Under the pieces are notes generated by a model, which was not told where the DNA came from, made no database searches, and was given only the letters and a program-made list of their open reading frames with translations. 64,000 nucleotides of DNA, from contig NZ_KE150262.1 in the NCBI RefSeq assembly GCF_000411135.1, positions 842,824 to 906,823 of the forward strand, written 5' to 3'. Numbering within the stretch: the stretch's first letter is position 1; every line of letters starts with the position of its first letter. Shown here piece after piece: positions 21,390 to 30,847 of the stretch. Source of the DNA: Actinotignum schaalii FB123-CNA-2 (GTDB lineage: Bacteria; Actinomycetota; Actinomycetes; Actinomycetales; Actinomycetaceae). A program made the translations under genes and the position numbers.

Positions 21390-22459
21390 TGCGCGCCTCT
21401 ATTAATCTCGCTGTTATTGCCGGAGATGGCATCGGTCCGGAAATTGTGCCCGAAGGTCTGAAAGTGCTACGCGCTGCGCTGGGAGAAAGCGGCACGGAGC
21501 TGAGCGTGACACCCTATAGCATCGGGGCGCAGCGCTATGTGGATACCGGAGAAACTCTCAGTGATGCCGATCTGGAAGCCTTGGCCGGGCATGACGCGCT
21601 GCTGCTCGGCGCTATTGGAGATCCGCGGGTGCCCGCCGGAATCCTGGAGCGTGAGATTCTGCTGCGGCTGCGCTTCGCCTTCGACCACTACGTTAATTTG
21701 CGGCCCAGTGTGCTCTATCCCGGGGTTCCCACCCCGCTAGCGGTACCGGGAGATATTGACCTGGTGGTGGTGCGCGAGGGAACCGAAGGTCTGTACTCGG
21801 GCAACGGGGGCAGTGTTCACCGCGGCATGCCTACCGAAGTGGCAACCGAAGTATCTGTAAACACCGCTCACGGAACTGAGCGTTTGGTGCGCTACGCCTT
21901 TGAGTTGGCAGCATCCCGGCCTCGCCGCCACCTCACCCTCGTCCATAAAACCAATGTGCTCGTGCACGCGGGTGGGTTGTGGCAGCGCACCGTGAACCGC
22001 CTGGCCGCGGAGTACCCGAGCGTAAACGTTGATTACTGCAATGTGGATGCCGCCACGATTTACCTGGTGACCGACCCGCAGCGTTTCGATGTCATCGTGA
22101 CAGATAACCTCTTTGGCGATATTCTGACCGACGAAGCCGGGGCGGTAAGCGGAGGCGTGGGGCTTGCGGCGTCGGGCAATATTAATCCGGAAGGAGACTT
22201 CCCCTCCATGTTCGAACCGATCCACGGTTCAGCGCCGGATATTGCGGGGACCGGGAAAGCAGATCCGACGGCAACAATCGCCTCCGCGGCGCTCATGCTG
22301 CGCCACCTCGGGCTCGCTGAGCCGGCCGCGCGTATTGAGGCGGCCATCAGGGCAGATATGGAAGCGCGCGCCGCGGCCGCGGCAACCGGAACGCCGCTGC
22401 GCCGCACAACCACCCAGATCGGTGATGCTATTCTCGCCGCTATGGAAGATAACCGTTAA
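21389..22459 (+). CDS. leuB: 3-isopropylmalate dehydrogenase
   Basis: NAD-dependent oxidative decarboxylation of 3-isopropylmalate in leucine synthesis. 356 residues from ATG 21389 ([20 protein letters not shown]). The short actinobacterial type: [28 protein letters not shown] with the catalytic lysine, [13 protein letters not shown] metal-binding aspartates, and [16 protein letters not shown]. No ribosome-binding site is seen, in agreement with a leaderless message. ilvE follows after 30 bases. Confidence 0.95.
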   Translation: MRASINLAVIAGDGIGPEIVPEGLKVLRAALGESGTELSVTPYSIGAQRYVDTGETLSDADLEALAGHDALLLGAIGDPRVPAGILEREILLRLRFAFDHYVNLRPSVLYPGVPTPLAVPGDIDLVVVREGTEGLYSGNGGSVHRGMPTEVATEVSVNTAHGTERLVRYAFELAASRPRRHLTLVHKTNVLVHAGGLWQRTVNRLAAEYPSVNVDYCNVDAATIYLVTDPQRFDVIVTDNLFGDILTDEAGAVSGGVGLAASGNINPEGDFPSMFEPIHGSAPDIAGTGKADPTATIASAALMLRHLGLAEPAARIEAAIRADMEARAAAAATGTPLRRTTTQIGDAILAAMEDNR

Positions 22460-22489
22460 GGATCACCACGAAGAAAGAAGGACTCAGGT

Positions 22490-23632
22490 ATGAGCGTTCC
22501 GAGCACTCCGGAAGAACTGGAAGCTGCCGCTACCACCCCCGCGCCCGCGGATGGCCTCGCCGGCCGGTTCGTTGTTCACCCGAATGAACACCCGGCCACC
22601 GAAGAGGAGATTAGCCAGGTGCTGGCCGGCCCCGGTTTCGGCCGCTACTTCACTGACCATATGGCCCGGGCAACGTGGACCGCGGAAGAGGGCTGGCATA
22701 ACCATGCCATCGTGCCCTACGGCCCGCTCAGCCTGGACCCGGCCGGCGCGGTACTTCACTACGGCCAGGAAGTTTTTGAAGGTTTGAAAGCCTACCGGCA
22801 TGCGGACGGTTCGCTGTGGCTGTTCCGACCCACCTACAACGGGGCGCGCCTGAACTTCTCCGGGCATCGCTTGGCGATTCCGGAACTGCCCGTGGATGAT
22901 TTTGTGGCCTCGCTGGTGAACCTGGTGCGCCAGGATCGGCGCTGGGTGCCGGGCGCGGAGGGGGAATCGCTCTACCTGCGGCCCTTCATTTTCGCCTCGG
23001 AGGCTTTCCTCGGGGTGCGTGCGGCTGCCGCGTACGAGTACATCGTGCTCGCGTCGCCAGCCGGGGCGTATTTCCCCAATGGTTTCCAGCCCATCAAGGT
23101 GTGGGTGGAGCCCGATTACCATCGCGCCGGCCCCGGAGGTATGGGCGCGGCGAAAACTGGCGGGAACTACGCGGCCTCGCTGCTGCCCAAGGTCACCGCA
23201 AGTGCGGCCGGGTACGATGAGGTTCTTTTCCTTGACGCCGCAACCGCCACGAACCTTGATGAACTGGGCGGGATGAACGTCTTTGTGGTGTACGCGGACG
23301 GCAGCGTGGCCACCCCGAAACTCACCGGCAATATCTTGCCCGGGAATACCCGTTCGTGCATTATGCAGCTGCTGCGCCGCGCCGGGGTTGAGGTGCGCGA
23401 AGATACTCTCGCTTTGCGTGATGTGGTGAGCGGTATTCAGGACGGGAACGTGGCAGAAATGTTCGCCTGCGGGACCGCGGCCGTTGTGACCGCTATCGGC
23501 CAGCTCACCGGGGAGGACTTCAGCGTTGAGCTGCCCACCCACACCGTGGCCCAGCGGATTTACGAGGAGCTCACCGGCATCCAAAACGGTACCCGCGAAG
23601 ATCCCTTTGGCTGGATGTACCGGATCGCCTAG
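22490..23632 (+). CDS. ilvE: Branched-chain amino acid aminotransferase
   Basis: PLP enzyme making leucine, isoleucine and valine from the 2-oxo acids; fold-type IV, BCAT II subclass, 380 residues. Landmarks: YGQEVFEGLKAYR, RPFIFASEAFLGV, the PLP lysine region KTGGNYAASLLPK (about 222-234), and the ELGGMNVFVV and GTAAVVTAIG segments. Probably co-transcribed with leuB and thus under the same operator. Confidence 0.95.
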   Translation: MSVPSTPEELEAAATTPAPADGLAGRFVVHPNEHPATEEEISQVLAGPGFGRYFTDHMARATWTAEEGWHNHAIVPYGPLSLDPAGAVLHYGQEVFEGLKAYRHADGSLWLFRPTYNGARLNFSGHRLAIPELPVDDFVASLVNLVRQDRRWVPGAEGESLYLRPFIFASEAFLGVRAAAAYEYIVLASPAGAYFPNGFQPIKVWVEPDYHRAGPGGMGAAKTGGNYAASLLPKVTASAAGYDEVLFLDAATATNLDELGGMNVFVVYADGSVATPKLTGNILPGNTRSCIMQLLRRAGVEVREDTLALRDVVSGIQDGNVAEMFACGTAAVVTAIGQLTGEDFSVELPTHTVAQRIYEELTGIQNGTREDPFGWMYRIA

Positions 23633-23690
23633 CGGGGTTGGGCGGCGTTACGCGCGCGGCGCTGGGGTGAGCGACGCCCGCGGGTTTGGG

Positions 23691-24698
23691 CTAGTTCGTT
23701 TTGTGCGTCTGGGCTCGATACTGGCGCGGCGGCGGGACGAGGAAACATCCGGCACCAGCGGCTACCGTCACGGTGAGCGGAGTGGGGAAGAGGTCTTCGC
23801 CATCGACCGCCGGAATAAGGTCGGGCATCTCCAGGCGAACACTGTTTACCTGGATTTGAGTGACGATATCTTGCAGTTTGGAGAAATCTCCGGTGTAGAT
23901 ATTGCGGAGGTTGCGAGCCGCGGTGCGGCGCGATACCGGGCTGACGACGGTAAGTGCCAGCTTGCCGTCACGCGGATCCGCGTGCGAGCACATTCGGATC
24001 CCGCCTCCGTAACTGCTGGTATTGCCAACCGCGCACAGGGTAGCTTCTAGGGTGAAGGGTTCGCCGCCGTCGATGCTCAAGGTGAGTGGGGCGGTGCGCA
24101 TGGCTGCTACTTCGGCAAGAACCGCGAGGAAATAGGCGGCCGAACCTCCTGGCCACCGGATCTGCTTCGCCCGCGCGTTAATGCGGGTATCGATACCCGC
24201 GGCGAGGATTGAGGCGAAATAGCGGCGCTCGGGTTGGGAAACACCGTTTACTTCGCGGGTGGCTAGGCCAAGGTCTGTCATCACGGTATACCCGGATGCG
24301 ATGACCCGGGCCGCTGCGCGCACATCGAGGGGAATACCCAGGCCGCGCGCAATATCGTTCCCGGTTCCTCCCGCGACTAAGCCGAGCGGCTTGCCGGTAC
24401 CGGCCTGCTCCTGCACGATGAGATTCGCCAGTCCGTCCCCACCGCAGGTCACCAGGGCATCAATGTCTGGATCGGCCAGTGCTGCCCTGGCGTTCTTACG
24501 AGTTTCCGCGACGGTGGTGGCGTAGTTTCCTACCACATCAACGCCATGTTTGAGCAGCTCGGCTGTGATATGGGCAGCTAGAGAAGTGGCGCGGCCCTTT
24601 CCCGCGGTCGGGTTGGTGAGAAGAACGACGCGGCGGATCTGGCGCCGCCCCTCCGGATAGCCGTTGTGCTGGTGCTGTTGCGCCGCAGAATCTGACAT
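23691..24698 (-). CDS. Diacylglycerol kinase family lipid kinase
   Basis: A 335-residue DgkB/YegS-type kinase. Nucleotide-binding motifs are NPTAGKGRA, CGGDGLANLIVQ and GGTGNDIARGLG; C-terminal part is the beta-sandwich domain with DGEDLFPTPLTV. ATG 24698 is chosen (MSDSAAQQ) because GAGGG lies about 12 bases upstream; the ORF can extend to 24779. Expected to phosphorylate diacylglycerol or a related lipid at the membrane. Divergent from the aldo/keto reductase gene. Confidence 0.88.
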   Translation of the reverse strand: MSDSAAQQHQHNGYPEGRRQIRRVVLLTNPTAGKGRATSLAAHITAELLKHGVDVVGNYATTVAETRKNARAALADPDIDALVTCGGDGLANLIVQEQAGTGKPLGLVAGGTGNDIARGLGIPLDVRAAARVIASGYTVMTDLGLATREVNGVSQPERRYFASILAAGIDTRINARAKQIRWPGGSAAYFLAVLAEVAAMRTAPLTLSIDGGEPFTLEATLCAVGNTSSYGGGIRMCSHADPRDGKLALTVVSPVSRRTAARNLRNIYTGDFSKLQDIVTQIQVNSVRLEMPDLIPAVDGEDLFPTPLTVTVAAGAGCFLVPPPRQYRAQTHKTN

Positions 24699-24857
24699 AG
24701 TGGCAAGCCCTCTTTCCCTCGGTGGTGGTGGCGCGCTCCGAGCCTCATAATTCCCTGCCGGGGCCGCGCCCGAAAACACCGCTCACAGGTGAGCACTGTT
24801 CCCTCATCGTAACCGAGCTACGGAACGGGCGCGCTCGGTGTCCGCTAGGCTGGCGGT

Positions 24858-25847
24858 ATGGCAATGACGTATCGCTCGGTAGGGAAGTCGGGCCTGATGG
24901 TGTCCGCCGTCGGCATCGGTGGTAATAATTTTGGCCGCGCCCATACGCAAACCGAAACACAAGAAGGCACGGATGCGGTTGTGCGCGCGGCGCTCGAAGA
25001 AGGAATCACCACCTTTGATCTTGCCGACGTGTACGGCAAAGAGCCGGGGCTTTCGGAAACCATGTTCGGAAAGGCGCTGCGGGAAGTGGGGGAGCGGGCC
25101 CGCGACGTCGTCGTTATAACAAAATTTGGTATGGATATGCAGGGGCGTAACGGCGCTGATTACGGGGCGCGCGGTTCACGGCGCTACGTGACGCGGGCCT
25201 TGGAGGCATCCTTGCGGCGGCTCGGCGTGGAGGCGATTGACCTGTATTTTTATCACACGCCGGATGGGGTGACGCCGCCCGAGGAGACGCTCGGGGCGCT
25301 TTCGGACGCGGTGCGGGCGGGTAAAATTCGGTATTACGCGACGTCGAACCATGCCGGGTGGCAGCTTGCTGACGCTTCGCATTTGGCGGCTGTTCGGGGG
25401 TTTGTGGGCCCGATTGCTACCGAGTCGCATTACAACTTGATTGACCGACGCGCGGAACTCGAGGTGGTGCCGGCGGCGCAGCGCTTTGGCCTGGGGATCT
25501 TCCCGTACTTCCCGTTGGCGAACGGATTGCTGACGGGCAAGTATCGGCGGGGTGAGGCGCCGCAGGGTTCGCGGATTGCGCACTCTAAGGCGGCGTTGCT
25601 CGAATCCACGGACTGGGATCAGATCGAGGATTTTGTTGCGTTTGCGCAGGCGCGCGGCTTGACGCCGGTGCAGGTGGCGATGTCGTGGTTGGCCTCGCGG
25701 CCGTGCGTGGCATCCGTTATTGCCGGTGCGACGACGCCGCAGCAAGTCCGCCAGAATGCAGCCTCCCTGGTGTGGGAGCCGAGCAGCGCGGACTTAACTG
25801 AGCTCGACGCAATCTTCCCGCCGCCGGAGAAAGTGGCGTTGTTCTAG
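24858..25847 (+). CDS. Aldo/keto reductase
   Basis: NAD(P)H-dependent oxidoreductase of the AKR TIM-barrel family, 329 residues. Tetrad residues are visible: Asp in FDLADVYGK, Tyr of the same motif, Lys in VITKFG, and a His in LYFYHTPDGV. C-terminal cofactor motif is SVIAGATTPQQVRQN. A -10-like TAGGCT lies 11 bases before ATG 24858, suggesting leaderless transcription. Physiological substrate unknown; closest in look to the YghZ/Tas-type general reductases. Confidence 0.9.
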   Translation: MAMTYRSVGKSGLMVSAVGIGGNNFGRAHTQTETQEGTDAVVRAALEEGITTFDLADVYGKEPGLSETMFGKALREVGERARDVVVITKFGMDMQGRNGADYGARGSRRYVTRALEASLRRLGVEAIDLYFYHTPDGVTPPEETLGALSDAVRAGKIRYYATSNHAGWQLADASHLAAVRGFVGPIATESHYNLIDRRAELEVVPAAQRFGLGIFPYFPLANGLLTGKYRRGEAPQGSRIAHSKAALLESTDWDQIEDFVAFAQARGLTPVQVAMSWLASRPCVASVIAGATTPQQVRQNAASLVWEPSSADLTELDAIFPPPEKVALF

Positions 25848-25892
25848 GGCTTGTGGGGGTGGCCGTCGGGCTTGGAAGATTGACAGAAGTTC

Positions 25893-26173
25893 TCATGTGT
25901 GTTGGTTTTCCAGGTTCGCCTCCATCGACTAGGCTCGTAGCGAGCGGTTTTCCACGCTAAGGCGTGGGTAGGTCAAGGTTTGATGCATTGCCTAGGTGGG
26001 CCGTTTTCCCCGTGTAAGCGGGGGTAACAGTGTTTGCTGGCCTATAATTCTTTCCCTTGCGTCGAAATATGCAGACGCGAGAAAAGATATTATATGGACA
26101 TGTTTGATGCTTTTACACCTGATAATCATCTGGTAGTCTTGTTGTATCTCAAAGGAGAGAAAGCATGGAAAAG
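25893..26173 (+). pseudogene. Relic of a second cas control region (cas6e start, CreR cassette, cas8e start)
   Basis: This block aligns over its whole length with the intact divergent region at 35140-35424. It keeps the 5' end of a cas6e gene (its start CAT has become CAG), the -10-like GACTAGGCT, both degenerate repeats, the spacer, the cas8e promoter, AAGGAGA and ATGGAAAAG of cas8e. Similarity stops at 26173, where IS sequence starts. It differs from the intact copy at many positions, so it is an old paralogue rather than a recent duplication. Confidence 0.85.
25941..26031 (+). ncRNA. CreR-like degenerate mini-CRISPR, relic copy
   Basis: Degenerate repeat 1 (to 25975) has a 6-bp stem CCACGC/GCGTGG; the spacer is 25976-26002 (27 nt); repeat 2 is 26003-26031. 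The spacer begins AGGTTTGATGCATTG. The relic promoter at 26100 reads ATGTTTGATGCTTTT, preceded by GAC. Positions 1, 3-11, 13 and 14 match. Expression is unknown and its target gene is gone. Confidence 0.6.
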
Positions 26174-26540
26174 TGAAGTGATCCAGGTTTCTTCCTTTTG
26201 AGTAGATAAGGACATCTGGATTATGTCGAAGAAATTTGATCAGGAAACTAAGAACCGTGTTATCCGCCTTGTTGAGAAGCGGATCCTCGCCGAGGGGATA
26301 TCTTTACAAGATGCGTGCAGGGTCGTAGCGTCCAAACATGACGTTTCCTGGCATACGGCCCGCCGATGGGTTCAGCAAGCCCGTAAGAACGGGCCGGTTA
26401 GGCGGGCGGAAGAAGACGTGCTCGCAGAGAACATGCGGTTGCGCCGGGAGAACCAGGAACTCCGCGACGTTAATGAACTCCTGAAAGCCGCGTCGGCCTT
26501 TTTTGCGTGTCAAGCAGGCCACCCACATCAGACATTGTGA
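26174..26540 (+). mobile_element. IS3-family insertion sequence remnant (OrfA only)
   Basis: Insertion begins at TGAAGTGATCC directly after the third codon of the relic cas8e. OrfA (26223-26540, 105 residues) has the IS3 OrfA HTH (NRVIRLVEKR, HTARRWVQQARK) and the leucine zipper ending LLKAASAFFA. No OrfB with the DDE domain follows and no right end is recognisable, so the element is truncated and immobile. Confidence 0.75.
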
Positions 26541-26663
26541 GTGACGGCCAGGAAGATCCTCACGCTAGAAGTCTCCGGTGAGTTGGGGACCACATTCACT
26601 GTTGAATTTCCGTCACATTGCTGGGACTTGAACATTCGGGGTTTCCCACGCAAGACTCGGATC

Positions 26664-26870
26664 ATGAGTAACCGTGATAAGCGCGAAAAACAACGTTTGC
26701 ATCGAAGCGCAGACACGGCCGAAGCTAAAATGAAACGTTTAGAACAGCGGCGCGAAAAAGGACTCGCAGCTAAAGATGCCGAGATCGTGAGGCTGGAAAA
26801 GGCAGGTGAGGTGTTAGCGAGAGCTGTTGTCTCTGCTTATCTCTTCTCCGAAAAACACGGAAATGGTTAG
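26664..26870 (+). CDS. Hypothetical small charged coiled-coil protein
   Basis: A 68-residue ORF (MSNRDKREKQRLHRS...), rich in Lys, Arg and Glu, predicted helical or coiled coil. The frame is open upstream to 26541, but that part has no coding look. No family recognised. It lies between the IS remnant and the distal end of the CRISPR array; it may be debris of another mobile element. Confidence 0.35.
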   Translation: MSNRDKREKQRLHRSADTAEAKMKRLEQRREKGLAAKDAEIVRLEKAGEVLARAVVSAYLFSEKHGNG

Positions 26871-26965
26871 TCGGGTCGGTCAGTGTCATGGTGATATTGC
26901 GATGCATGGTGGTGACAATCGCGGAGCTCTTCCATCGGTGACTCGCCAAATGCTGGTGTGGCCAT

Positions 26966-29900
26966 AGGATTGCCCCCGCTCGCGCGGGGAAGAGATAGTC
27001 TGCTCCGGCTTGGCCTCAACAACCTTGGAATTACCCCCGCTCGCGCGGGGAAGAGCGCAAGATTGACCCTCACTTTAACATGACCGCGGAATTACCCCCG
27101 CTCGCGCGGGGAAGAGCAGAGACCACCATTTGCCCCATCGACCCTTCAGGAATTACCCCCGCTCGCGCGGGGAAGAGCGCCGACCGAACTGCCCGCCACT
27201 GTGGACACGGGAATTACCCCCGCTCGCGCGGGGAAGAGAATACCCGGGGCAAGCACCTCCACATTTTCAGGGAATTACCCCCGCTCGCGCGGGGAAGAGT
27301 CAACAGCGCAGCGTTCAATATTGCGCAGCTTGGAATTACCCCTGCTCGCGCGGGGAAGAGACCAGATCCAGGCCCTTCTTTTGCGAAAGCGGGGAATTAC
27401 CCCCGCTCGCGCGGGGAAGAGGAACTTGGTGTCAGGGGAGGGTATCCATGCGTGGAATTACCCCCGCTCGCGCGGGGAAGAGACGCCATGACGACGGAAC
27501 GCAGGCGACACCGCGGAATTACCCCCGCTCGCGCGGGGAAGAGTCCTACCCTCGGCCCTGTCGTAGGTAAGGTTAGGAATTACCCCCGCTCGCGCGGGGA
27601 AGAGAATACGCCACCACACAACTAGCCGCCCCGGTAGGAATTACCCCCGCTCGCGCGGGGAAGAGGGCGCTCCTCCTCCCCTCTGGGGAGTGAAGAGGGA
27701 ATTACCCCCGCTCGCGCGGGGAAGAGCTTTTATTGAAAATAATAAAAGCAGCGATGCTGGAATTACCCCCGCTCGCGCGGGGAAGAGAGCCATTTCTGAT
27801 TATGGCCATTTTCGGCGAGGGAATTACCCCCGCTCGCGCGGGGAAGAGCCTCAAACTCCACCGCGAGATCATCCGGGGCGGGAATTACCCCCGCTCGCGC
27901 GGGGAAGAGTTTGTAAAGGTCGTGGTAGAAGTCCCAGTCAGGGAATTACCCCCGCTCGCGCGGGGAAGAGTTTCCCCCTTTTTTCTTTCTCTTTAAATGG
28001 TTGGAATTACCCCCGCTCGCGCGGGGAAGAGAAGAGCAGCACCGGCGGGCTAATGCCCGGCTTAGAATTACCCCCGCTCGCGCGGGGAAGAGAAGAGCAG
28101 CACCGGCGGGCTAATGCCCGGCTTAGAATTACCCCCGCTCGCGCGGGGAAGAGTTCAGCCCCCGCGGGAACATACGCGCTCAAGTGGAATTACCCCCGCT
28201 CGCGCGGGGAAGAGTTTGTAAAGGTCGTGGTAGAAGTCCCAGTCAGGGAATTACCCCCGCTCGCGCGGGGAAGAGTTTCCCCCTTTTTTCTTTCTCTTTA
28301 AATGGTTGGAATTACCCCCGCTCGCGCGGGGAAGAGAAGAGCAGCACCGGCGGGCTAATGCCCGGCTTAGAATTACCCCCGCTCGCGCGGGGAAGAGTTC
28401 AGCCCCCGCGGGAACATACGCGCTCAAGTGGAATTACCCCCGCTCGCGCGGGGAAGAGTCTTTGAGCCCAGCGGCTTGGGCTTCTGCTTGGGAATTACCC
28501 CCGCTCGCGCGGGGAAGAGTATTGCGCGGAAGATCATGAAACCATTTTCGAGGAATTACCCCCGCTCGCGCGGGGAAGAGCCGCTCCGGGGTGCGGGTAT
28601 ATTGAATTTCACGGAATTACCCCCGCTCGCGCGGGGAAGAGCTGCGCATTCCGCTCCGGCTCCGACCGCCCTCGGAATTACCCCCGCTCGCGCGGGGAAG
28701 AGCGGCAAGGGTTGCCGAATCGGTGCGCAGCGTGGGAATTACCCCCGCTCGCGCGGGGAAGAGTGACGGTCGCGCTCCAATGCGCGCGGGTCGATGGAAT
28801 TACCCCCGCTCGCGCGGGGAAGAGATCAGCAACGCGGGGGCGATTAGTAGGGCTGTGGAATTACCCCCGCTCGCGCGGGGAAGAGGACGGGACCCTTTCC
28901 CTTTCCCTGGAAGCAAAGGAATTACCCCCGCTCGCGCGGGGAAGAGGGGCTTTCAGGGCTTCTTTATATTCCTTGAGGGGAATTACCCCCGCTCGCGCGG
29001 GGAAGAGTAGGCTAGGCGCTGCGCATGAAACATGAGCGCGGAATTACCCCCGCTCGCGCGGGGAAGAGTACCCGTGATCTAGCAGCAGCGATTAGCGCAT
29101 AGAATTACCCCCGCTCGCGCGGGGAAGAGGGCAGGCCGTGGCATATTCCTTGAAGCTAAGCGGAATTACCCCCGCTCGCGCGGGGAAGAGTGTGGGGGTC
29201 ATGGACGGCTGAACGGCATAATGGAATTACCCCCGCTCGCGCGGGGAAGAGAGCACCCGAAAATCAGGAACACCCTCGAACTTGGAATTACCCCCGCTCG
29301 CGCGGGGAAGAGTCGGTCCGGTTTGCTACGGCGCAGGTGGCGCGGGGAATTACCCCCGCTCGCGCGGGGAAGAGGGGACTACTACTACAGCGACGTGTAC
29401 CCCAGCGGAATTACCCCCGCTCGCGCGGGGAAGAGCATAGCTGGCTGCTTGCTGGATTTGCCACTGTGGAATTACCCCCGCTCGCGCGGGGAAGAGTCCC
29501 GCGTATCACGAGCTTTTGGATTCAAACCGGAATTACCCCCGCTCGCGCGGGGAAGAGACCCACACCCAAAATCTCTGCGAGCTCTGAGCGGAATTACCCC
29601 CGCTCGCGCGGGGAAGAGTATCCCGCAATGAATACAATGAGCTGGCTACCGGAATTACCCCCGCTCGCGCGGGGAAGAGAATGCCTGGAAGATGATGAAG
29701 AGATGACGGCAGGAATTACCCCCGCTCGCGCGGGGAAGAGCGGCTTTCATGCTCGGTAGCTTGGGTTTCGGGGGAATTACCCCCGCTCGCGCGGGGAAGA
29801 GTGAACAAGCGTGGTGGAAAGAAACTAAAGCCCGGAATTACCCCCGCTCGCGCGGGGAAGAGCAAAGCTCTGAAAGGAAAGAGAAAATGGCACGGGAATT

Positions 29901-30228
29901 ACCCCCGCTCGCGCGGGGAAGAGACGCGGCGCAGGTTTCGATCTGCGCCGTATTCGGAATTACCCCCGCTCGCGCGGGGAAGAGGATTTCCGCGCTAGGC
30001 TCTTGCAGCATCAGCTGGAATTACCCCCGCTCGCGCGGGGAAGAGTTGATCAGCCCGCTAGCCCGAGGGTCAAGGCTGGAATTACCCCCGCTCGCGCGGG
30101 GAAGAGCGATTTCTTTGCGGATGCCGGAGAAACTACCGGGAATTACCCCCGCTCGCGCGGGGAAGAGGCTTTGCCACGACGAGCGTATCCGTGCCAAAGG
30201 GAATTACCCCCGCTCGCGCGGGGAAGAG
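26966..30228 (-). CRISPR. Type I-E CRISPR array, 54 repeats / 53 spacers
   Basis: Repeats are 29 bp, reading on the minus strand CTCTTCCCCGCGCGAG then CGGGGGTAATTCC, the I-E type with a CCCCGC/GCGGGG stem. The unit is 61 bp; spacers are 32 nt, with one of 33 (29313-29345). Start positions run 26966, 27027, and so on to 29284, then 29346 to 30200. The array reads leftward from a leader next to cas2. The most distal repeat (26966-26994) carries three changes, as expected for the old end. The repeat at 27332 has one change. Base 29 is C in most copies and T in some (28064, 28125, 29101). Confidence 0.99.
27910..28429 (-). repeat. Tandemly duplicated spacer block in the array
   Basis: A four-spacer block at 28215-28429 recurs at 27910-28185 in the same order. 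In the latter its third spacer is doubled (28032-28063 and 28093-28124). The spacers are identical between copies. This is recombination between repeats, not new acquisition. Confidence 0.95.
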
Positions 30229-30360
30229 ATTGCCTGACCTGGTTGTTTATCGGCGGCGGACCCGGAAATCGCAATGGAACAGAGTTCCAGATTTGCGGCT
30301 CGCCGGGAGATACGCCGATTCGCCGAGCGTAACAACCACGTTAGTTCCCACCTCTTAAAT
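30229..30360 (-). promoter_or_regulatory. CRISPR leader
   Basis: The 132 bases between the newest repeat and the cas2 stop codon. Reading toward the array it starts AT-rich (AAGCTAAATTTAAGAGG) and should hold the array promoter and integration signals. No exact promoter can be assigned by eye. Confidence 0.6.
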
Positions 30361-30840
30361 TTAGCTTATTCCGGCATGCCTATCTTCATCGGACACAGGC
30401 TCGTGCCCCCGATTATCCCGTTTGGCTATAGTGACCGTGCGCTTGCGAACCCGGCTCCTCCGTTCGCGATGAATCGGCGCATTGCTAACCGAATCAGGAG
30501 AGCTGAGCGAAGCACCTGGCAGATCGACATCATCCGGTTCCACACCAACTGCGTCCTCCGCACCCGTCCCGATAACCAGCATGCCATCCAGATCAAGGAC
30601 AGGACGACTGCCACTTCCCGTGCTGCGTAGCGCGAAGCCTTGCTCACGGGCGGCGTCGTTATAAATAAGAGTGAGACTGCCGGAACCAGCGGCGGATACC
30701 GCGCGTTCCCACAAATTGTCCCGCACCCGCGCGGAAACAACGCCCACGTACAATCCGGTGGTGACCTCGGAAAGAAACCTGCTCAAGTATCCGCGCAGGT
30801 GATCTGGGATGGCGACCGCATTAACAACAACGAACAACAC
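30361..30840 (-). CDS. cas2: CRISPR-associated endonuclease Cas2e with C-terminal extension
   Basis: Structural partner of Cas1 in spacer acquisition. The core matches I-E Cas2: LFVVVNAVAIPDHLRGYLS, LYVGVVSARVRDNLWE, EQGFALRSTG and VLDLDGMLVIG (to about residue 95). A further ~65 residues, Ser/Arg-rich at the end, follow; standard Cas2e is about 95-115 residues. No DnaQ exonuclease motif is seen in the extension. Start GTG 30840 or TTG 30837 follows AAGGAGG that overlaps the cas1 stop; the longer ORF from 30879 overlaps cas1 without an RBS. Confidence 0.9.
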   Translation of the reverse strand: MLFVVVNAVAIPDHLRGYLSRFLSEVTTGLYVGVVSARVRDNLWERAVSAAGSGSLTLIYNDAAREQGFALRSTGSGSRPVLDLDGMLVIGTGAEDAVGVEPDDVDLPGASLSSPDSVSNAPIHRERRSRVRKRTVTIAKRDNRGHEPVSDEDRHAGIS

Positions 30841-30847
30841 AGCCTCC

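Noticed and set aside
26966-30228. Array transcribed rightward from the 26 kb side
   Set aside because: The repeat in canonical I-E form is on the minus strand, the mutated distal repeat is at 26966, and cas2 with a leader-like region is at the other end.
27080-30237. Long open frames over the CRISPR array with repeated ELPPLARGR or ITPARAGK
   Set aside because: They are translations of the 29-bp repeat. The 61-bp unit moves through all three frames. No start signals, and the array is non-coding.
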